NCBI RefSeq assembly: GCF_009600605.1
Contig: NZ_VWNA01000001.1
Coordinates: 1,240,001 to 1,304,000, forward strand
Source: Segnochrobactrum spirostomi
GTDB lineage: Bacteria > Pseudomonadota > Alphaproteobacteria > Rhizobiales > Segnochrobactraceae
Direction of reading: 5' to 3'
Length of the DNA stretch: 64,000 bases
Part shown: positions 1 to 9,475 of the stretch, one piece after another
Layout of the letters: each line of letters begins with the position of its first letter
Position numbering within the stretch: the stretch's first letter is position 1
Notes under the pieces: generated by a model
Databases searched by the model: none
What the model was told of the DNA's origin: nothing
What the model saw: only the letters and a program-made list of their open reading frames with translations
Position numbers and translations under genes: made by a program

Positions 1-138
1 CGAATAAGGCTGGCACCGAAGCGGGCGGGCGGGACGTCCGGCCCGTCGGATGCGCGTTGCGCCGCAGCCTTAGCATATCGCGGAGACGCGTTCACGTCGC
101 GAAGCGATCTCTCCACCGCTCGACGCGCCGGGGCATCC

Positions 139-157
139 GTGAGGCGAACCGCCTCAC
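139..157 (-). terminator. Hairpin over the cysE stop codon
   Basis: A perfect 7-bp inverted repeat (GTGAGGC / GCCTCAC, 5-nt loop) spans the cysE stop codon. No T-run follows, so it is at best a weak terminator or an mRNA 3'-end stabiliser. The preceding bases from position 1 show no gene. Confidence 0.3.
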
Positions 158-996
158 TTCGGCGAGACGCTATCCTCGCTGACGAGCTGGTTCATGGTGC
201 GCGCCGGCTCGGCGCAGCCGGCCTTGCCGACGATCCGCGCCGGCACGCCGGCGACCGTCGAGTTCGGCGGCACCGGCTGGAGCACGACCGAGCCCGCAGC
301 GACCCGCGAGCAATTGCCGATCTCGATATTGCCGAGGATCTTGGCGCCGGCGCCGATCAGCACGCCGCGGCGGATCTTCGGGTGCCGGTCGCCGCTTTCC
401 TTGCCCGTGCCGCCGAGGGTGACGTCCTGGAGGATCGAGACGTCGTCGCCGATCGAGGCGGTGGCGCCGACGACGAGGCCGGTCGCATGGTCGAGGAAGA
501 TGCCGCGGCCCATCGGCACGGCGGGATTGATGTCGGTCTGGAAGACCTCGGACGAGCGGCTCTGGAGATAGAGCGCGAAATCGCGCCGCCCCACGCGCCA
601 CAGCCAGTTGGCGAGGCGGTGGGTCTGGATGGCGTGGAAGCCCTTGAAGAACAGCACCGGCTCGATGAAGCGGTCGCACGCGGGATCCCGGTCGACCACG
701 GCGGCGAGGTCGACGCGGAAGATCTCGCCGAGCACCGGTTCGGCGTCGAGGGCCTGGCGATAGGTCAGCCGGATCACGTCGCCGGAGACGGCCGCGCTGT
801 GCAGCCGATCCGCCACGCGCTGGATGACGGCATCCTCGAGGCTCGGCTGTTCCAGGATGGTCGAGATCAGAAGGCCGGCGAGCGCGGGCTCGTGGCGCAC
901 CATCTCCTCCGCCTCAAGCCGCAGCCGGGCCCAGATCGGGTCGTGGGCGACGATCGGCGCGGACGCGCCGTCGTGACGCTGGGGCAAGGGGGCCAT
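154..996 (-). CDS. cysE: Serine O-acetyltransferase
   Basis: CysE acetylates L-serine with acetyl-CoA to O-acetylserine, the first committed step of cysteine synthesis in the cytosol. The 280-aa protein has the helical N-terminal domain followed by a left-handed beta-helix of hexapeptide repeats. The segment DHATGLVVGATASIGDDV, followed by QDVTLGGTGKESGDRHP, is the family's catalytic and CoA-binding region. Length is normal for rhizobial CysE. The ATG start follows a purine-rich stretch. The gene is divergent from the photolyase, and cysK, the next enzyme of the pathway, lies 2.7 kb away on the other strand. It could be feedback-inhibited by cysteine as in relatives, but nothing in the sequence shows that. 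Confidence 0.95.
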   Translation of the reverse strand: MAPLPQRHDGASAPIVAHDPIWARLRLEAEEMVRHEPALAGLLISTILEQPSLEDAVIQRVADRLHSAAVSGDVIRLTYRQALDAEPVLGEIFRVDLAAVVDRDPACDRFIEPVLFFKGFHAIQTHRLANWLWRVGRRDFALYLQSRSSEVFQTDINPAVPMGRGIFLDHATGLVVGATASIGDDVSILQDVTLGGTGKESGDRHPKIRRGVLIGAGAKILGNIEIGNCSRVAAGSVVLQPVPPNSTVAGVPARIVGKAGCAEPARTMNQLVSEDSVSPK

Positions 997-1171
997 GGTG
1001 CGAACTCCTTTTCATCGCCCGGCGGCTGGCGCGTAACATAATGCTCCCGATCCGCGAGATCAAAGAACATCGTGCCCGGCCGTCGCGGAACGCAGCGGCA
1101 GGCGGATCCACACGGGTCCCGCCAGCGTAGAACATCCCTGTCGAGCCCTTCTATCGCATCGGATTTGAGAA

Positions 1172-2653
1172 ATGACGAGCACCGAGCCCGCGACAGCGCC
1201 TGCAATCGTCTGGTTTCGCGACGATCTGCGCCTCGCGGACCATGCGGCTCTGTCCGCCGCCGCCGCGCACGGCCCCGTCCTCGCCCTCTATGTGCTCGAC
1301 CAGACCGGCACCTCGGGCCGCCCGCTCGGCGGCGCGGCGCGCTGGTGGCTTCACGGTTCGCTCGAACGCCTCGCCGCCGACCTCGATCGGCGCGGCGTGC
1401 CGCTCATCCTGCGCCGCGGCCCGGCGCGCGAGATCGTGCCGGCGGTCGCGCGCGAGGCCGGAGCCGGTCTGGTCGCCTGGAACCGGCGCTTCGAGGCCGC
1501 CGGCCGCGCGGCGGATGCGGATATCGCCGCCATGCTCGCCGAGAGCGGCATCGCCAGCTTCGAAGGCGCCGGCGCGCTGCTCTATGACCCAGACGTCCCA
1601 CGCACCGGCAGCGGCGGGCGCTTCCGCGTCTTCACGCCGTTCTGGCGGGCCTGCCGGGCCCTGCCGGAGCCCGCTGCGCCGCTCCCGGTGCCGCAGGATT
1701 TGCGGGGCGCCGCCGGTGCGGTTTCGACCGACGCCCTCGGCGCCTGGGCGCTGCGTCCCTCGGCGCCCGATTGGGCGGGGGGCTTGCGCGACGCCTGGGA
1801 ACCCGGGGAGGCCGCCGCCCATGCGCGCCTCGACCGCTTCCTCGATACGGCGCTGGCGACTTATGCCGACGCCCGGGATTTCGTCGAAGGGGAGACCACG
1901 TCCCGCCTGTCGCCGCATCTGCGGTTCGGCGAGATCACGCCCCGGCAGATCCTCGCCGCCCTGAAGCGGCGGGCGAACACGAGCGAGACGCGCGGGGCGG
2001 AGAAATTCCTCGCCGAGATCGGCTGGCGCGACTTCTCCTGGAACCTGCTCGATCAGGCGCCCGAACTCGCGACGCGCCCCCTCGACCGCCGCTTCGAGCA
2101 TTTCCCCTGGCGCGACGACGACGGCGCCCTCGAGGCTTGGAAGCGGGGCCGCACCGGCATCCCGATCGTCGACGCGGCGATGCGCGGGCTGTGGCACACC
2201 GGCTTCATGCACAACCGGCTTCGGATGGTCGTGGCCTCCTTCCTGGTGAAGCATCTCCTGATCGATTGGCGAGACGGCGAACGCTGGTTCTGGGATACGC
2301 TCGTCGACGCCGACCCCGCCTCCAACACGGCGAGCTGGCAATGGGTCGCCGGCTGCGGTGCCGACGCCGCGCCCTTCGTCCGCGTCTTCAATCCGGTGCT
2401 CCAGGGCGAGCGCTACGACCCGACCGGTGCCTTCGTCCGCCGCACCGTGCCGGAGATCGCGGGGCTGCCGAACAGCCTCATCCACAAGCCGTGGGAGGCG
2501 ACGGCGATCGAGTTCGCCGCGGCCGGCATCCGTCTCGGCACGACCTATCCCCATCCGATCGTCGATCTCGCGCGCGGCCGGGCGCGGGCGCTCGAAGCCT
2601 TCGAGGCGATCCGGGCGAAGCGCGAAGCGCAGGGCGATTTCGAACGGGCTTGA
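1172..2653 (+). CDS. phrB: Deoxyribodipyrimidine photolyase
   Basis: A light-driven DNA repair flavoprotein that splits cyclobutane pyrimidine dimers. The 493-aa protein begins with the Rossmann-type antenna domain (residues ~8-135, starting at VWFRDDLRLADH) and continues with the helical FAD domain. Around residues 330-400 it carries the family signature TGIPIVDAAMR ... WFWDTLVDADPASNTASWQWVAG, which includes the FAD-contacting Asn and Trp residues of class I photolyases. The length fits class I CPD photolyases. A cryptochrome-like role cannot be excluded by eye, but the chromosomal single-gene context favours repair. It is divergent from cysE and followed by an AT-rich spacer with an inverted repeat. 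Confidence 0.93.
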   Translation: MTSTEPATAPAIVWFRDDLRLADHAALSAAAAHGPVLALYVLDQTGTSGRPLGGAARWWLHGSLERLAADLDRRGVPLILRRGPAREIVPAVAREAGAGLVAWNRRFEAAGRAADADIAAMLAESGIASFEGAGALLYDPDVPRTGSGGRFRVFTPFWRACRALPEPAAPLPVPQDLRGAAGAVSTDALGAWALRPSAPDWAGGLRDAWEPGEAAAHARLDRFLDTALATYADARDFVEGETTSRLSPHLRFGEITPRQILAALKRRANTSETRGAEKFLAEIGWRDFSWNLLDQAPELATRPLDRRFEHFPWRDDDGALEAWKRGRTGIPIVDAAMRGLWHTGFMHNRLRMVVASFLVKHLLIDWRDGERWFWDTLVDADPASNTASWQWVAGCGADAAPFVRVFNPVLQGERYDPTGAFVRRTVPEIAGLPNSLIHKPWEATAIEFAAAGIRLGTTYPHPIVDLARGRARALEAFEAIRAKREAQGDFERA

Positions 2654-2680
2654 GGGCGCCGAAGGGGAATAATTTTCCGT

Positions 2681-2699
2681 GTTGGAATCTTTTTCCAAC
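2681..2699. promoter_or_regulatory. Inverted repeat between phrB and cysK
   Basis: A perfect 7-bp inverted repeat (GTTGGAA / TTCCAAC, 5-nt spacer) in an unusually AT-rich patch, followed by CTTTCT. It could be the phrB terminator or an operator for cysK, whose start is about 130 bp downstream. The sequence alone does not decide. Confidence 0.35.
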
Positions 2700-2827
2700 T
2701 TTCTCCCGCGATCACGAACGATCTGCCGCGGCGGAGGGATCCGCCGCAATGCCCGGCGGTTGATGCCCCGGCGGGGCACGGGTAGCGTGCCGCCATCCGT
2801 TTCCGCGCTCGGGAGGCCGCTCGTCTC

Positions 2828-3865
2828 ATGTCCATCCGTTCCGATGTCGTCGCCGCGATCGGCCACACGCCGCTGATCCGCCTGAAGCGGGCCTCGGAGC
2901 TGACGGGCTGCGAAATCCTGGGCAAGGCGGAGTTCCTGAACCCCGGCCAATCGGTGAAGGACCGCGCGGCGCTGTTCATCATCCGCGACGCCATCGCGCG
3001 CGGCGTGTTGAAGCCCGGCGGCACCATCGTGGAAGGTACGGCCGGCAACACCGGCATCGGCCTCGCCATGGTCGCGAGCGCGCTCGGCTTCCGCACCGTG
3101 ATCGTCATCCCCGAAACCCAATCGGACGAGAAGAAGCTCGCGCTCAAGCTGATGGGCGCCGAGCTCGTCGAAGTCCCGGCGGTGCCGTACAAGAACCCGA
3201 ACAATTATGTGAAGCTCTCCGGCCGCCTCGCCGAACAGCTCGCCGCGACCGAGCCGAACGGCGCCATCTGGGCGAACCAGTTCGACAACGTGGCGAACCG
3301 TCAGGCCCACATCGAGACGACCGCCCCGGAGATCTGGGCCGACACCGACGGCCGCATCGACGGCTTCGTCGCCGCGGTCGGCTCGGGCGGCACGCTCGCC
3401 GGCGTCGGTATCGGCCTCAAGGAGCGCCGCAAGGACATCGCGATCGGCCTCGCCGACCCGCACGGCGCCGCGCTCTATTCCTATTACACGACCGGGGAAT
3501 TGAAGGCCGAGGGCTCGTCCATCACCGAGGGCATCGGCCAGGGCCGCATCACCGCCAATCTCGAAGGCGCGCCGGTCGACAAGGCCTACCGCATCGGCGA
3601 CGAGGAGGCGGTCGAGATCGTGTTCGATCTGCTCGAGCACGAGGGCCTCTGCCTCGGCGGCTCGTCGGGCATCAACATCGCCGGCGCGATCCGCCTCGCC
3701 AAGGATCTCGGTCCCGGCCACACCATCGTGACGATCCTGTGCGACTACGGCACGCGTTACGCCTCGAAGCTCTTCAACCCGGCCTTCCTGCGGGAGAAGA
3801 GCCTGCCGGTGCCGGCGTTCCTCGAACGGACACCCTCGATCGCCGTTCCCTACGAGGCGGTCTGA
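2828..3865 (+). CDS. cysK: Cysteine synthase A (O-acetylserine sulfhydrylase)
   Basis: A PLP enzyme that converts O-acetylserine and sulfide to cysteine. The 345-aa protein is a fold-type II PLP enzyme. The PLP lysine is K44 in the motif GQSVKDRAA, the phosphate loop is GTAGNTGIG (residues ~75-83), and a second glycine-rich loop GSGGT lies near residue 188. It is somewhat longer than the E. coli enzyme, as in the alphaproteobacterial form of the family. The ATG start is kept because the protein aligns from residue 1 with the usual IGHTPLIRL opening. sseA follows 39 bp downstream in the same direction, so the two probably share a transcript. cysE, the partner enzyme, is nearby. Confidence 0.93.
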   Translation: MSIRSDVVAAIGHTPLIRLKRASELTGCEILGKAEFLNPGQSVKDRAALFIIRDAIARGVLKPGGTIVEGTAGNTGIGLAMVASALGFRTVIVIPETQSDEKKLALKLMGAELVEVPAVPYKNPNNYVKLSGRLAEQLAATEPNGAIWANQFDNVANRQAHIETTAPEIWADTDGRIDGFVAAVGSGGTLAGVGIGLKERRKDIAIGLADPHGAALYSYYTTGELKAEGSSITEGIGQGRITANLEGAPVDKAYRIGDEEAVEIVFDLLEHEGLCLGGSSGINIAGAIRLAKDLGPGHTIVTILCDYGTRYASKLFNPAFLREKSLPVPAFLERTPSIAVPYEAV

Positions 3866-3904
3866 CACCCAGCCCTGCCGCGCCCCGGACGAAGGATTGC
3901 CACC

Positions 3905-4753
3905 ATGAGCGAACGGTCTCGCTGGCTGATCGATGCGGAGACGCTGAAGACGCGGCTCGGAGATACCAACCTCGTCGTCGTCGACGCCTCGTGGCACCTG
4001 CCGACGGCAGGGCGCGACGCGGCGGCGGATTATCGCGAGCAGCACATTCCCGGCGCCGTCTTCTTCGACATCGACCGCATCTCCGACCGGGACAACCCGC
4101 TGCCGCACATGCTGCCCCCGCCGGCCGCGTTCGAGACGGCGATCGGGCGGCTCGGCATCGGCGACGGCCAGGAGATCGTGGTCTACGACACCCTCGGCCT
4201 GTTCTCCGCGGCCCGGGTCTGGTGGACCTTCCGGGTGATGGGCGTCGAGACTGTCCGCGTGCTCGATGGCGGCCTGCCGGCCTGGATCGCGGCCGGCGGG
4301 GCGCTGGAGGCGGGGCCGCGCAATCCCTCGCCGCGGCCGTTCCACGCGAATGTCGATCCCGCCCGGGTCGCCGATCTCGCGGCGGTGCGCGATCTCCTCG
4401 CCGCCGGCGGCGCCGTCGCCGACGCGCGTCCCGCCGACCGCTTCACCGGCGCCGCGCCGGAGCCCCGGCCCGGCCTGCGCTCCGGGCACATGCCGGGGGC
4501 GCGCAACGTGCCGTTCGCCACCCTCGTCGCGAACGGCCGCCTCAAGGGCGACGCCGAGCTGGCGGCGGCGTTCTCGGACGCCGGCCTCGATCCCGCGGGC
4601 GCAGTGACGACGAGTTGCGGCTCCGGGGTCAGCGCCGCGGTGCTGACACTCGCCCTCGCCGTGCTCGGCAACGACGCCACCCGCCTCTATGACGGCTCCT
4701 GGGCCGAATGGGGCAGCCGCCCGGACACCGAAGTCGTCACAGGACCCGCATAA
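3905..4753 (+). CDS. sseA: 3-mercaptopyruvate sulfurtransferase
   Basis: Transfers sulfur from 3-mercaptopyruvate to a thiol or cyanide acceptor, in cysteine catabolism and sulfide production. The 282 residues hold two rhodanese domains (~8-125 and ~155-275). The catalytic cysteine C238 sits in CGSGVSA, close to the CG[S/T]GVTA loop typical of mercaptopyruvate sulfurtransferases and unlike the CRKGVT loop of thiosulfate sulfurtransferases. It lies directly after cysK, which supports a role in cysteine sulfur turnover. The ATG start has a purine-rich stretch upstream (GGACGAAGG). The gene ends before a repeat-filled spacer. Confidence 0.9.
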   Translation: MSERSRWLIDAETLKTRLGDTNLVVVDASWHLPTAGRDAAADYREQHIPGAVFFDIDRISDRDNPLPHMLPPPAAFETAIGRLGIGDGQEIVVYDTLGLFSAARVWWTFRVMGVETVRVLDGGLPAWIAAGGALEAGPRNPSPRPFHANVDPARVADLAAVRDLLAAGGAVADARPADRFTGAAPEPRPGLRSGHMPGARNVPFATLVANGRLKGDAELAAAFSDAGLDPAGAVTTSCGSGVSAAVLTLALAVLGNDATRLYDGSWAEWGSRPDTEVVTGPA

Positions 4754-4759
4754 GGGGAG

Positions 4760-5200
4760 GCGGCTCAGCCACGCCGTTTCCGCAGCACACCCACCCTCCC
4801 CTGCCAGGGGGAGGGTCGACGGCGAAGCCGGCGGGGTGGGGTCTTCTCTGCGGACGCGGCTTCGTGAAGCGCTCCGATACGTCCCGCCTGCCGCTTCACC
4901 CCACCCCGTCACGCCTGCGGCGTGCCGACCCTCCCCCTCCAGGGGAGGGTGAGGCGTCTCGTTTGGGGTGGGCGGTGAGTGCGGCTGAGCCATGCCGTTT
5001 CCGCAGCACACCCACCCTCCCCTGCCAGGGGGAGGGTCGACGGCGAAGCCGGCGGGGTGGGGTCCGCCCGCGGACGCCGGCCCGTGAAACGCTCCGATAC
5101 GTCCCGCCTGCCGCTTCACCCCTCCCCGTCACGCCTGCGGCGTGCCGACCCTCCCCCTCCAGGGGAGGATGGAGCGTCTCGTTTAGGGCGGGCAGTGAGG
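4760..5200. repeat. Tandem 220-bp duplication of an inverted palindromic repeat pair (family 2)
   Basis: The 460-bp spacer between the convergent genes sseA and aapP is filled by two nearly identical ~220-bp direct copies (about 4760-4980 and 4981-5200). Each copy has a ~50-bp left element beginning CACCCTCCCCTGCCAGGGGG and a right element that is its imperfect reverse complement, with a spacer containing GCTCCGATACGTCCCGCCTG. The layout resembles BIME/REP-type intergenic palindromes. No coding sequence is credible here. Confidence 0.85.
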
Positions 5201-5213
5201 AAGACGACGCCTC

Positions 5214-5996
5214 TCAGTGCAGGATCTGCGAGAGAAAAAGCTTGGTGCGCTCGTGCTGGGGGTTCCGGAAGAAGGCGTCCGGCTCGTTCTGCTCGACGAT
5301 CTGGCCCGCGTCCATGAAGATCACCCGGTTCGCCACCTGACGGGCGAAGCCCATCTCGTGGGTGACGCAGAGCATCGTCATGCCGTCCTGGGCGAGGCCG
5401 ACCATGGTGTCGAGCACCTCCTTCACCATTTCCGGATCGAGCGCCGAGGTCGGCTCGTCGAACAGCATCACCTTCGGGCGCATGCACAGCGCGCGGGCGA
5501 TCGCCACGCGCTGCTGCTGGCCGCCGGAGAGCTGGCCCGGATATTTGCGCGCCTGATCCGGGATCTTGACCCGGGTCAGGAAGTGCATGGCGAGGTCCTC
5601 CGCCTCCTTCTTCGGCATCTTGCGCACCCAGATCGGGGCGAGTGTGCAATTTTCGAGGATGGTGAGGTGCGGGAAGAGGTTGAAGTGCTGGAACACCATA
5701 CCGACCTCGCGGCGCACTTCCTCGATGCGCTTGAGGTCGTTGGTGAGCTCGATGTTGTCGACGATGATGCGGCCCTTCTGGTGCTCTTCCAGTCGGTTGA
5801 TGCAGCGGATCATGGTCGATTTGCCGGAGCCCGACGGACCGCAGATGACGATGCGCTCGCCACGGGTGACGCTGAGATTGATGTCCTTCAGGACATGGAA
5901 CTCACCGTACCATTTGTTGACGCCGGTGAGTTCGACGGCGAGGTCGGGGGCGGCGCCGACAGCGGCGGCGGCATTCGAAGCGGTGGCGGTCTGCAT
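5214..5996 (-). CDS. aapP: General L-amino acid ABC transporter, ATP-binding protein
   Basis: ATPase of the polar/general amino acid importer. The 260-aa protein has Walker [10 protein letters not shown] (~53-61), Q-loop FQHFNLF, signature LSGGQQQR, Walker [13 protein letters not shown] and the H-loop in THEM. The order and spacing are those of a HisP/GlnQ-type ATPase. It is the last gene of aapJQMP, 41 bp after aapM. The ATG start follows the poorly conserved Ala-rich leader usual in rhizobial AapP; an upstream in-frame extension exists but is the antisense-like read-through of aapM. Confidence 0.95.
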   Translation of the reverse strand: MQTATASNAAAAVGAAPDLAVELTGVNKWYGEFHVLKDINLSVTRGERIVICGPSGSGKSTMIRCINRLEEHQKGRIIVDNIELTNDLKRIEEVRREVGMVFQHFNLFPHLTILENCTLAPIWVRKMPKKEAEDLAMHFLTRVKIPDQARKYPGQLSGGQQQRVAIARALCMRPKVMLFDEPTSALDPEMVKEVLDTMVGLAQDGMTMLCVTHEMGFARQVANRVIFMDAGQIVEQNEPDAFFRNPQHERTKLFLSQILH

Positions 5997-6037
5997 GACG
6001 GTCGTTCCCTTGATATTATGGGGCGAACGAGCGGGGC

Positions 6038-7162
6038 TCAGTGGCGCCGACCTCGGTTCAGCCGATGTTCCATGTAAGCGGAATAGCGGGACATCGCGAA
6101 GCAGAACGCCCAGAAGATCGCCGCTGCGAAGAGGTAGCCGGTCGTGCTCGTCACCGGGCTCGCCCATTTCGGATCGGTGAAGTTGCGCTGCACCGCGCCG
6201 AGCAGGTCGAAGATGCCGATGATCATGACGAGCGAGGTGTCCTTGAACAGCCCGATGAAGGTGTTCACGATCCCCGGGATCACGAGCTTCAGGGCCTGCG
6301 GCAGGATCACGAGCCGCATGCTCTGCCAATAGCCGAGGCCGAGGGCGGCGGCGCCTTCCGTCTGCCCGCGCGGCATCGCCTGCAAGCCGCCGCGCACCAC
6401 CTCGGCCATGTAGGCCGAGGAGAACAGCGCGACGCCGACGAGGGCGCGCAACAGCTTGTCGGGCTGCATCGTGCTCGACAGGAACAAAGGCAGCATCACG
6501 CTCGACATGAAGAGCACGGTGATGAGGGGCACGCCGCGCCAGAACTCGATGAAGCAGACCGAGGCGACCTTGATGATCGGCAGCTTCGAGCGGCGGCCGA
6601 GGGCGAGCAGGATGCCGAGCGGCAGCGCCGCCTCGATGCCGACGAAGGAGACGACGAGGGTGACGAGCAGGCCGCCCCACCGCGTGGTCTCGACCGCCGG
6701 CAGGCCGGGCACCCCGCCGACCAGGAGGAAGAACGCCAGCACCGGGAAGATCACGAACACATAGAAGGCGTTCGCGGACTTGTGCGGCACCCGGGGAATG
6801 GCGAGCGGGATCAGGCCGGCGGCGAGCAGCAGATAGACGAGGTTCGGTCGCCAGCGCTCGGCGTCCGGGTATGTGCCGTACATGAACTGACCGAACTTCG
6901 CCTCGACGAAGGGCCAGCAGGCGCCGACCGCAGGGCCGAGGCACGCGTTGCGGTCCTCGCCGACCCACACCGCGTGGAAGAAGGCGAAGTTCAGGATCGG
7001 CGGAATGATCACCCAGACGAGCCAGAGGGCGAAGAGGGTGAGCGCGATGTTCCCTGGGCTCGAGAACAGGTTGGCGCGCAGCCACCCGACCGCCCCGGTG
7101 GAGACGGAGGGCGGCGGCAGGCTCTCGGCCGGCGCGGTGCGGACATAGGCAACGGATGTCAT
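6038..7162 (-). CDS. aapM: General L-amino acid ABC transporter, permease
   Basis: Inner-membrane subunit of the amino acid importer. The 374-aa protein has several hydrophobic segments and the EAA loop of binding-protein-dependent permeases near residues 270-290 ([20 protein letters not shown]). It ends in the YMEHRL motif common to the HisM/AapM family. A ~100-residue periplasmic region containing several Trp and a Cys lies between the first two membrane segments, as in Aap permeases. It starts 10 bp after aapQ and pairs with it as a heterodimer. Confidence 0.94.
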   Translation of the reverse strand: MTSVAYVRTAPAESLPPPSVSTGAVGWLRANLFSSPGNIALTLFALWLVWVIIPPILNFAFFHAVWVGEDRNACLGPAVGACWPFVEAKFGQFMYGTYPDAERWRPNLVYLLLAAGLIPLAIPRVPHKSANAFYVFVIFPVLAFFLLVGGVPGLPAVETTRWGGLLVTLVVSFVGIEAALPLGILLALGRRSKLPIIKVASVCFIEFWRGVPLITVLFMSSVMLPLFLSSTMQPDKLLRALVGVALFSSAYMAEVVRGGLQAMPRGQTEGAAALGLGYWQSMRLVILPQALKLVIPGIVNTFIGLFKDTSLVMIIGIFDLLGAVQRNFTDPKWASPVTSTTGYLFAAAIFWAFCFAMSRYSAYMEHRLNRGRRH

Positions 7163-7172
7163 CGCTTTCCCC

Positions 7173-8363
7173 TCACCGCTCGACCAGCGCCACGCGGGCG
7201 TTGAACCAGTTCATGATGCCGGAGGTCACCAGGCTGATCGCCAGATAGACGCCCATGGTGATGAGAATGCACTCGATCGCCTGGCCGGTCTGGTTGAGCA
7301 CCGTGCCGGCGAACACGCCGACGAGGTCGGGATAACCGATGGCGACCGCGAGCGAGGAATTCTTGGTCAGGTTGAGATATTGGCTCGTCAGCGGCGGGAT
7401 GATCACCCGCAGCGCCTGGGGCAGGACGACGAGGCGCAGCGTCGTGCCCTGGCTGAGGCCGAGGGCATGGGCCGCTTCGCTCTGGCCCTTGTTCACCGCG
7501 ACGATGCCGGCGCGCACGATCTCCGCGATATAGGACGCCGTATAGAGGGTGAGCCCCAGCACCAGCGCGACGAGCTCCGGCCCGACGATGATGCCGCCGA
7601 CATAGTTGAAGCCCTTGAGCTCCGGCACGTCGAACGTGACCGGGAAGCCGGTCGCGGCGAGCGCCAGAAAGGGCAGGCCGACCAGAAGCGCGAGCGAGGT
7701 CCAGAAGACGGGGAATTGCTGGCCGGTCGCCACCTGCCGGCGCCTGGCCCAGACGTGGACGACGCCGATCGCAACGAGGGCGACGATGACGGCGATATCG
7801 AACAGCCCGCTGCCGGCGCCGAACACCGGCCGGGGCAGGAAGAGCCCGCGGATGTTGAGCGCCACACCGGAGAAGGTCAGGCTCTGGCGCGGTCCCGGCA
7901 GCGCCTTGAGCACGGCGAAATACCAGAACACCAGTTGCAGGAGGACAGGGATGTTGCGCAGCACTTCGACATAGGCGGTCGCAAGCTGGCGCAACAGCCA
8001 GTTCGACGAGAGCCGCGCGATGCCGACGAGAAGACCGATGAGGGTGGCGAAGACGACGCCGATACCGGCCACCAGCAGCGTGTTGAGGAGGCCGACGACG
8101 AAGGCCCGGCCATAGGTCGAGGCCGGGGAATAGGAAATCAGCGTCTGCGAGATTTCGAAACTCGCGGTGGCGCCGAGGAAGCCGAACCCGGAGGCGATGT
8201 TCTGGCGCTGCAGGTTCGCGATCGCATTCGTCGTCGCGTACCAGGCGATCCACACGATCGCGATCAGCAGCACAGCCTGAAAGAAGATCCCACGAACCTT
8301 GGGATCGTAAAGAAGAGAGCCCCGCGTGGGCTCAGCTCCGTTCGAACGCTCGTCCACCGCCAT
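7173..8363 (-). CDS. aapQ: General L-amino acid ABC transporter, permease
   Basis: Second inner-membrane subunit of the amino acid importer. The protein is 396 aa from the ATG at 8363, chosen over an in-frame TTG one codon upstream. The EAA loop reads SEAAHALGLSQGTTLRLVVL. An extended loop between the first membrane helices carries RQNIASGFGFLGATASFEIS, recognisable in AapQ/BztB. It lies 96 bp downstream of aapJ behind a strong intercistronic hairpin, consistent with the binding protein being made in excess over the permeases. Confidence 0.94.
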   Translation of the reverse strand: MAVDERSNGAEPTRGSLLYDPKVRGIFFQAVLLIAIVWIAWYATTNAIANLQRQNIASGFGFLGATASFEISQTLISYSPASTYGRAFVVGLLNTLLVAGIGVVFATLIGLLVGIARLSSNWLLRQLATAYVEVLRNIPVLLQLVFWYFAVLKALPGPRQSLTFSGVALNIRGLFLPRPVFGAGSGLFDIAVIVALVAIGVVHVWARRRQVATGQQFPVFWTSLALLVGLPFLALAATGFPVTFDVPELKGFNYVGGIIVGPELVALVLGLTLYTASYIAEIVRAGIVAVNKGQSEAAHALGLSQGTTLRLVVLPQALRVIIPPLTSQYLNLTKNSSLAVAIGYPDLVGVFAGTVLNQTGQAIECILITMGVYLAISLVTSGIMNWFNARVALVER

Positions 8364-8423
8364 CAATCATCGCCCCACCGGTCGAGAACAGTGCACCATC
8401 CTGCAAGAAGCGGGCCCGCGAGG

Positions 8424-8451
8424 GGCCGGCCCCGCCGCAGCAGGGCCGGCC
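8424..8451 (-). terminator. Intercistronic hairpin between aapJ and aapQ
   Basis: GGCCGGCCC and GGGCCGGCC form a perfect 9-bp GC-only stem with a 10-nt loop just after the restored aapJ stop. No U-run follows, so it is more likely an mRNA processing or stability element, or an attenuator, that raises the binding-protein level relative to the permeases. Confidence 0.55.
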
Positions 8452-8459
8452 ACACGCGA

Positions 8460-9475
8460 TCAGCGAACCGGCATGCCGTATTGCAGGCCGCCCTTGCTCC
8501 ACAGCGCGTTGGCACCGCGAGCGATGCCGAGGGGCTATCCTTGCCGACGTTGCGCTCGAACACCTCGCCATAATTGCCGACGAGCTTGATGATGTTGTAG
8601 GCCCAAGCGGCGTCGAGGCCCATGCCCTCGCCGAAGTTTCCGTCGACGCCGAGGAGACGCTTGATCTCCGGGTTGTCGGACTTCTTCATGTCGTCGACGT
8701 TCTTCGACGTGATGCCGAACTCTTCGGCATCGAGCATCGCATAGTGCGTCCACTTGATGATGTTGAGCCACTTGTCGTCGCCCTGGCGGACGGCCGGCGA
8801 GAGCGGCTCCTTGGAGATGATCTCCGGCAGAACGATGTGGTCGTCGGGATTGGCGAACTTCAGGCGCTCGGCATAGAGGCCGGAGGCGTCGGTGGTGAGC
8901 GCGTCGCAGCGGCCGGAATCGTAGGCCTTGTTCACGTCGTCGTTGTTCTCGAACACGACGGGGTTGAACTGCATGTTGTGCGAGCGGAAGTAGTCGGAAA
9001 GGTTGAGCTCGGTCGTGGTGCCCTGCTGCACGCAGATCGAGGCGCCCGAGAGCTGCAGCACCGACGAGATGCCGAGCGACTTCTTCACGATGAAGCCCTG
9101 GCCGTCATAATAGGTGACGACGCCGAAGATCAGGCCCATCTGGGTGTCGCGGCTCGACGTCCAGGTGGTGTTGCGGGCGAGCACGTCCACCGTACCGGAC
9201 TGCACAGCCGTGAAGCGCTCCTTGGCGTTGAGCGGCGTGAACTTCACCTTGCTCGGGTCGGCGAAGATCGCCGACGCCACCGCGCGGCAGAAATCGACGT
9301 CGAAGCCCTTCCATTCGCCTTTGTCGTCCGGTCCGCCGAAGCCGGGCAAGCCCGGGTTCACGCCGCATTGCAGAAATCCGCGGGCTTTCACATCGCTCAG
9401 CGTGTCGGCATTGGCGACGGTCGCGGTCAAGGCCAGCGCCGCGCCGATCACCGCAGGCAGGAGGTTGAATTTCAT
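8460..9475 (-). CDS. aapJ: General L-amino acid ABC transporter, periplasmic binding protein (frameshifted near C-terminus)
   Basis: Binds amino acids in the periplasm for the AapQMP importer. The ATG at 9475 opens a signal peptide (MKFNLLPAVIGAALALTATVANA) followed by the SBP_bac_3 domain, with GFLQCGVNPGLPGFGGPDD and FDVDFCRAVASAIF near the N-terminus. As given, the frame leaves the family after NVGKDSP and runs on to 8363, overlapping aapQ. Adding one base in the four-G run at 8531-8534 restores LGIARGANALW ... GGLQYGMPVR and a stop at 8460, giving 338 aa, the normal size. The given sequence therefore carries a -1 frameshift, probably an assembly error, although a real mutation is possible. 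Confidence 0.9.

Noticed and set aside
1151-5119. A 1322-codon open frame antisense to phrB, cysK and sseA
   Set aside because: It is a GC-rich shadow: the other strand encodes three well-recognised enzymes, and the antisense translation is Arg/Gly/Ala-rich without any family motif.
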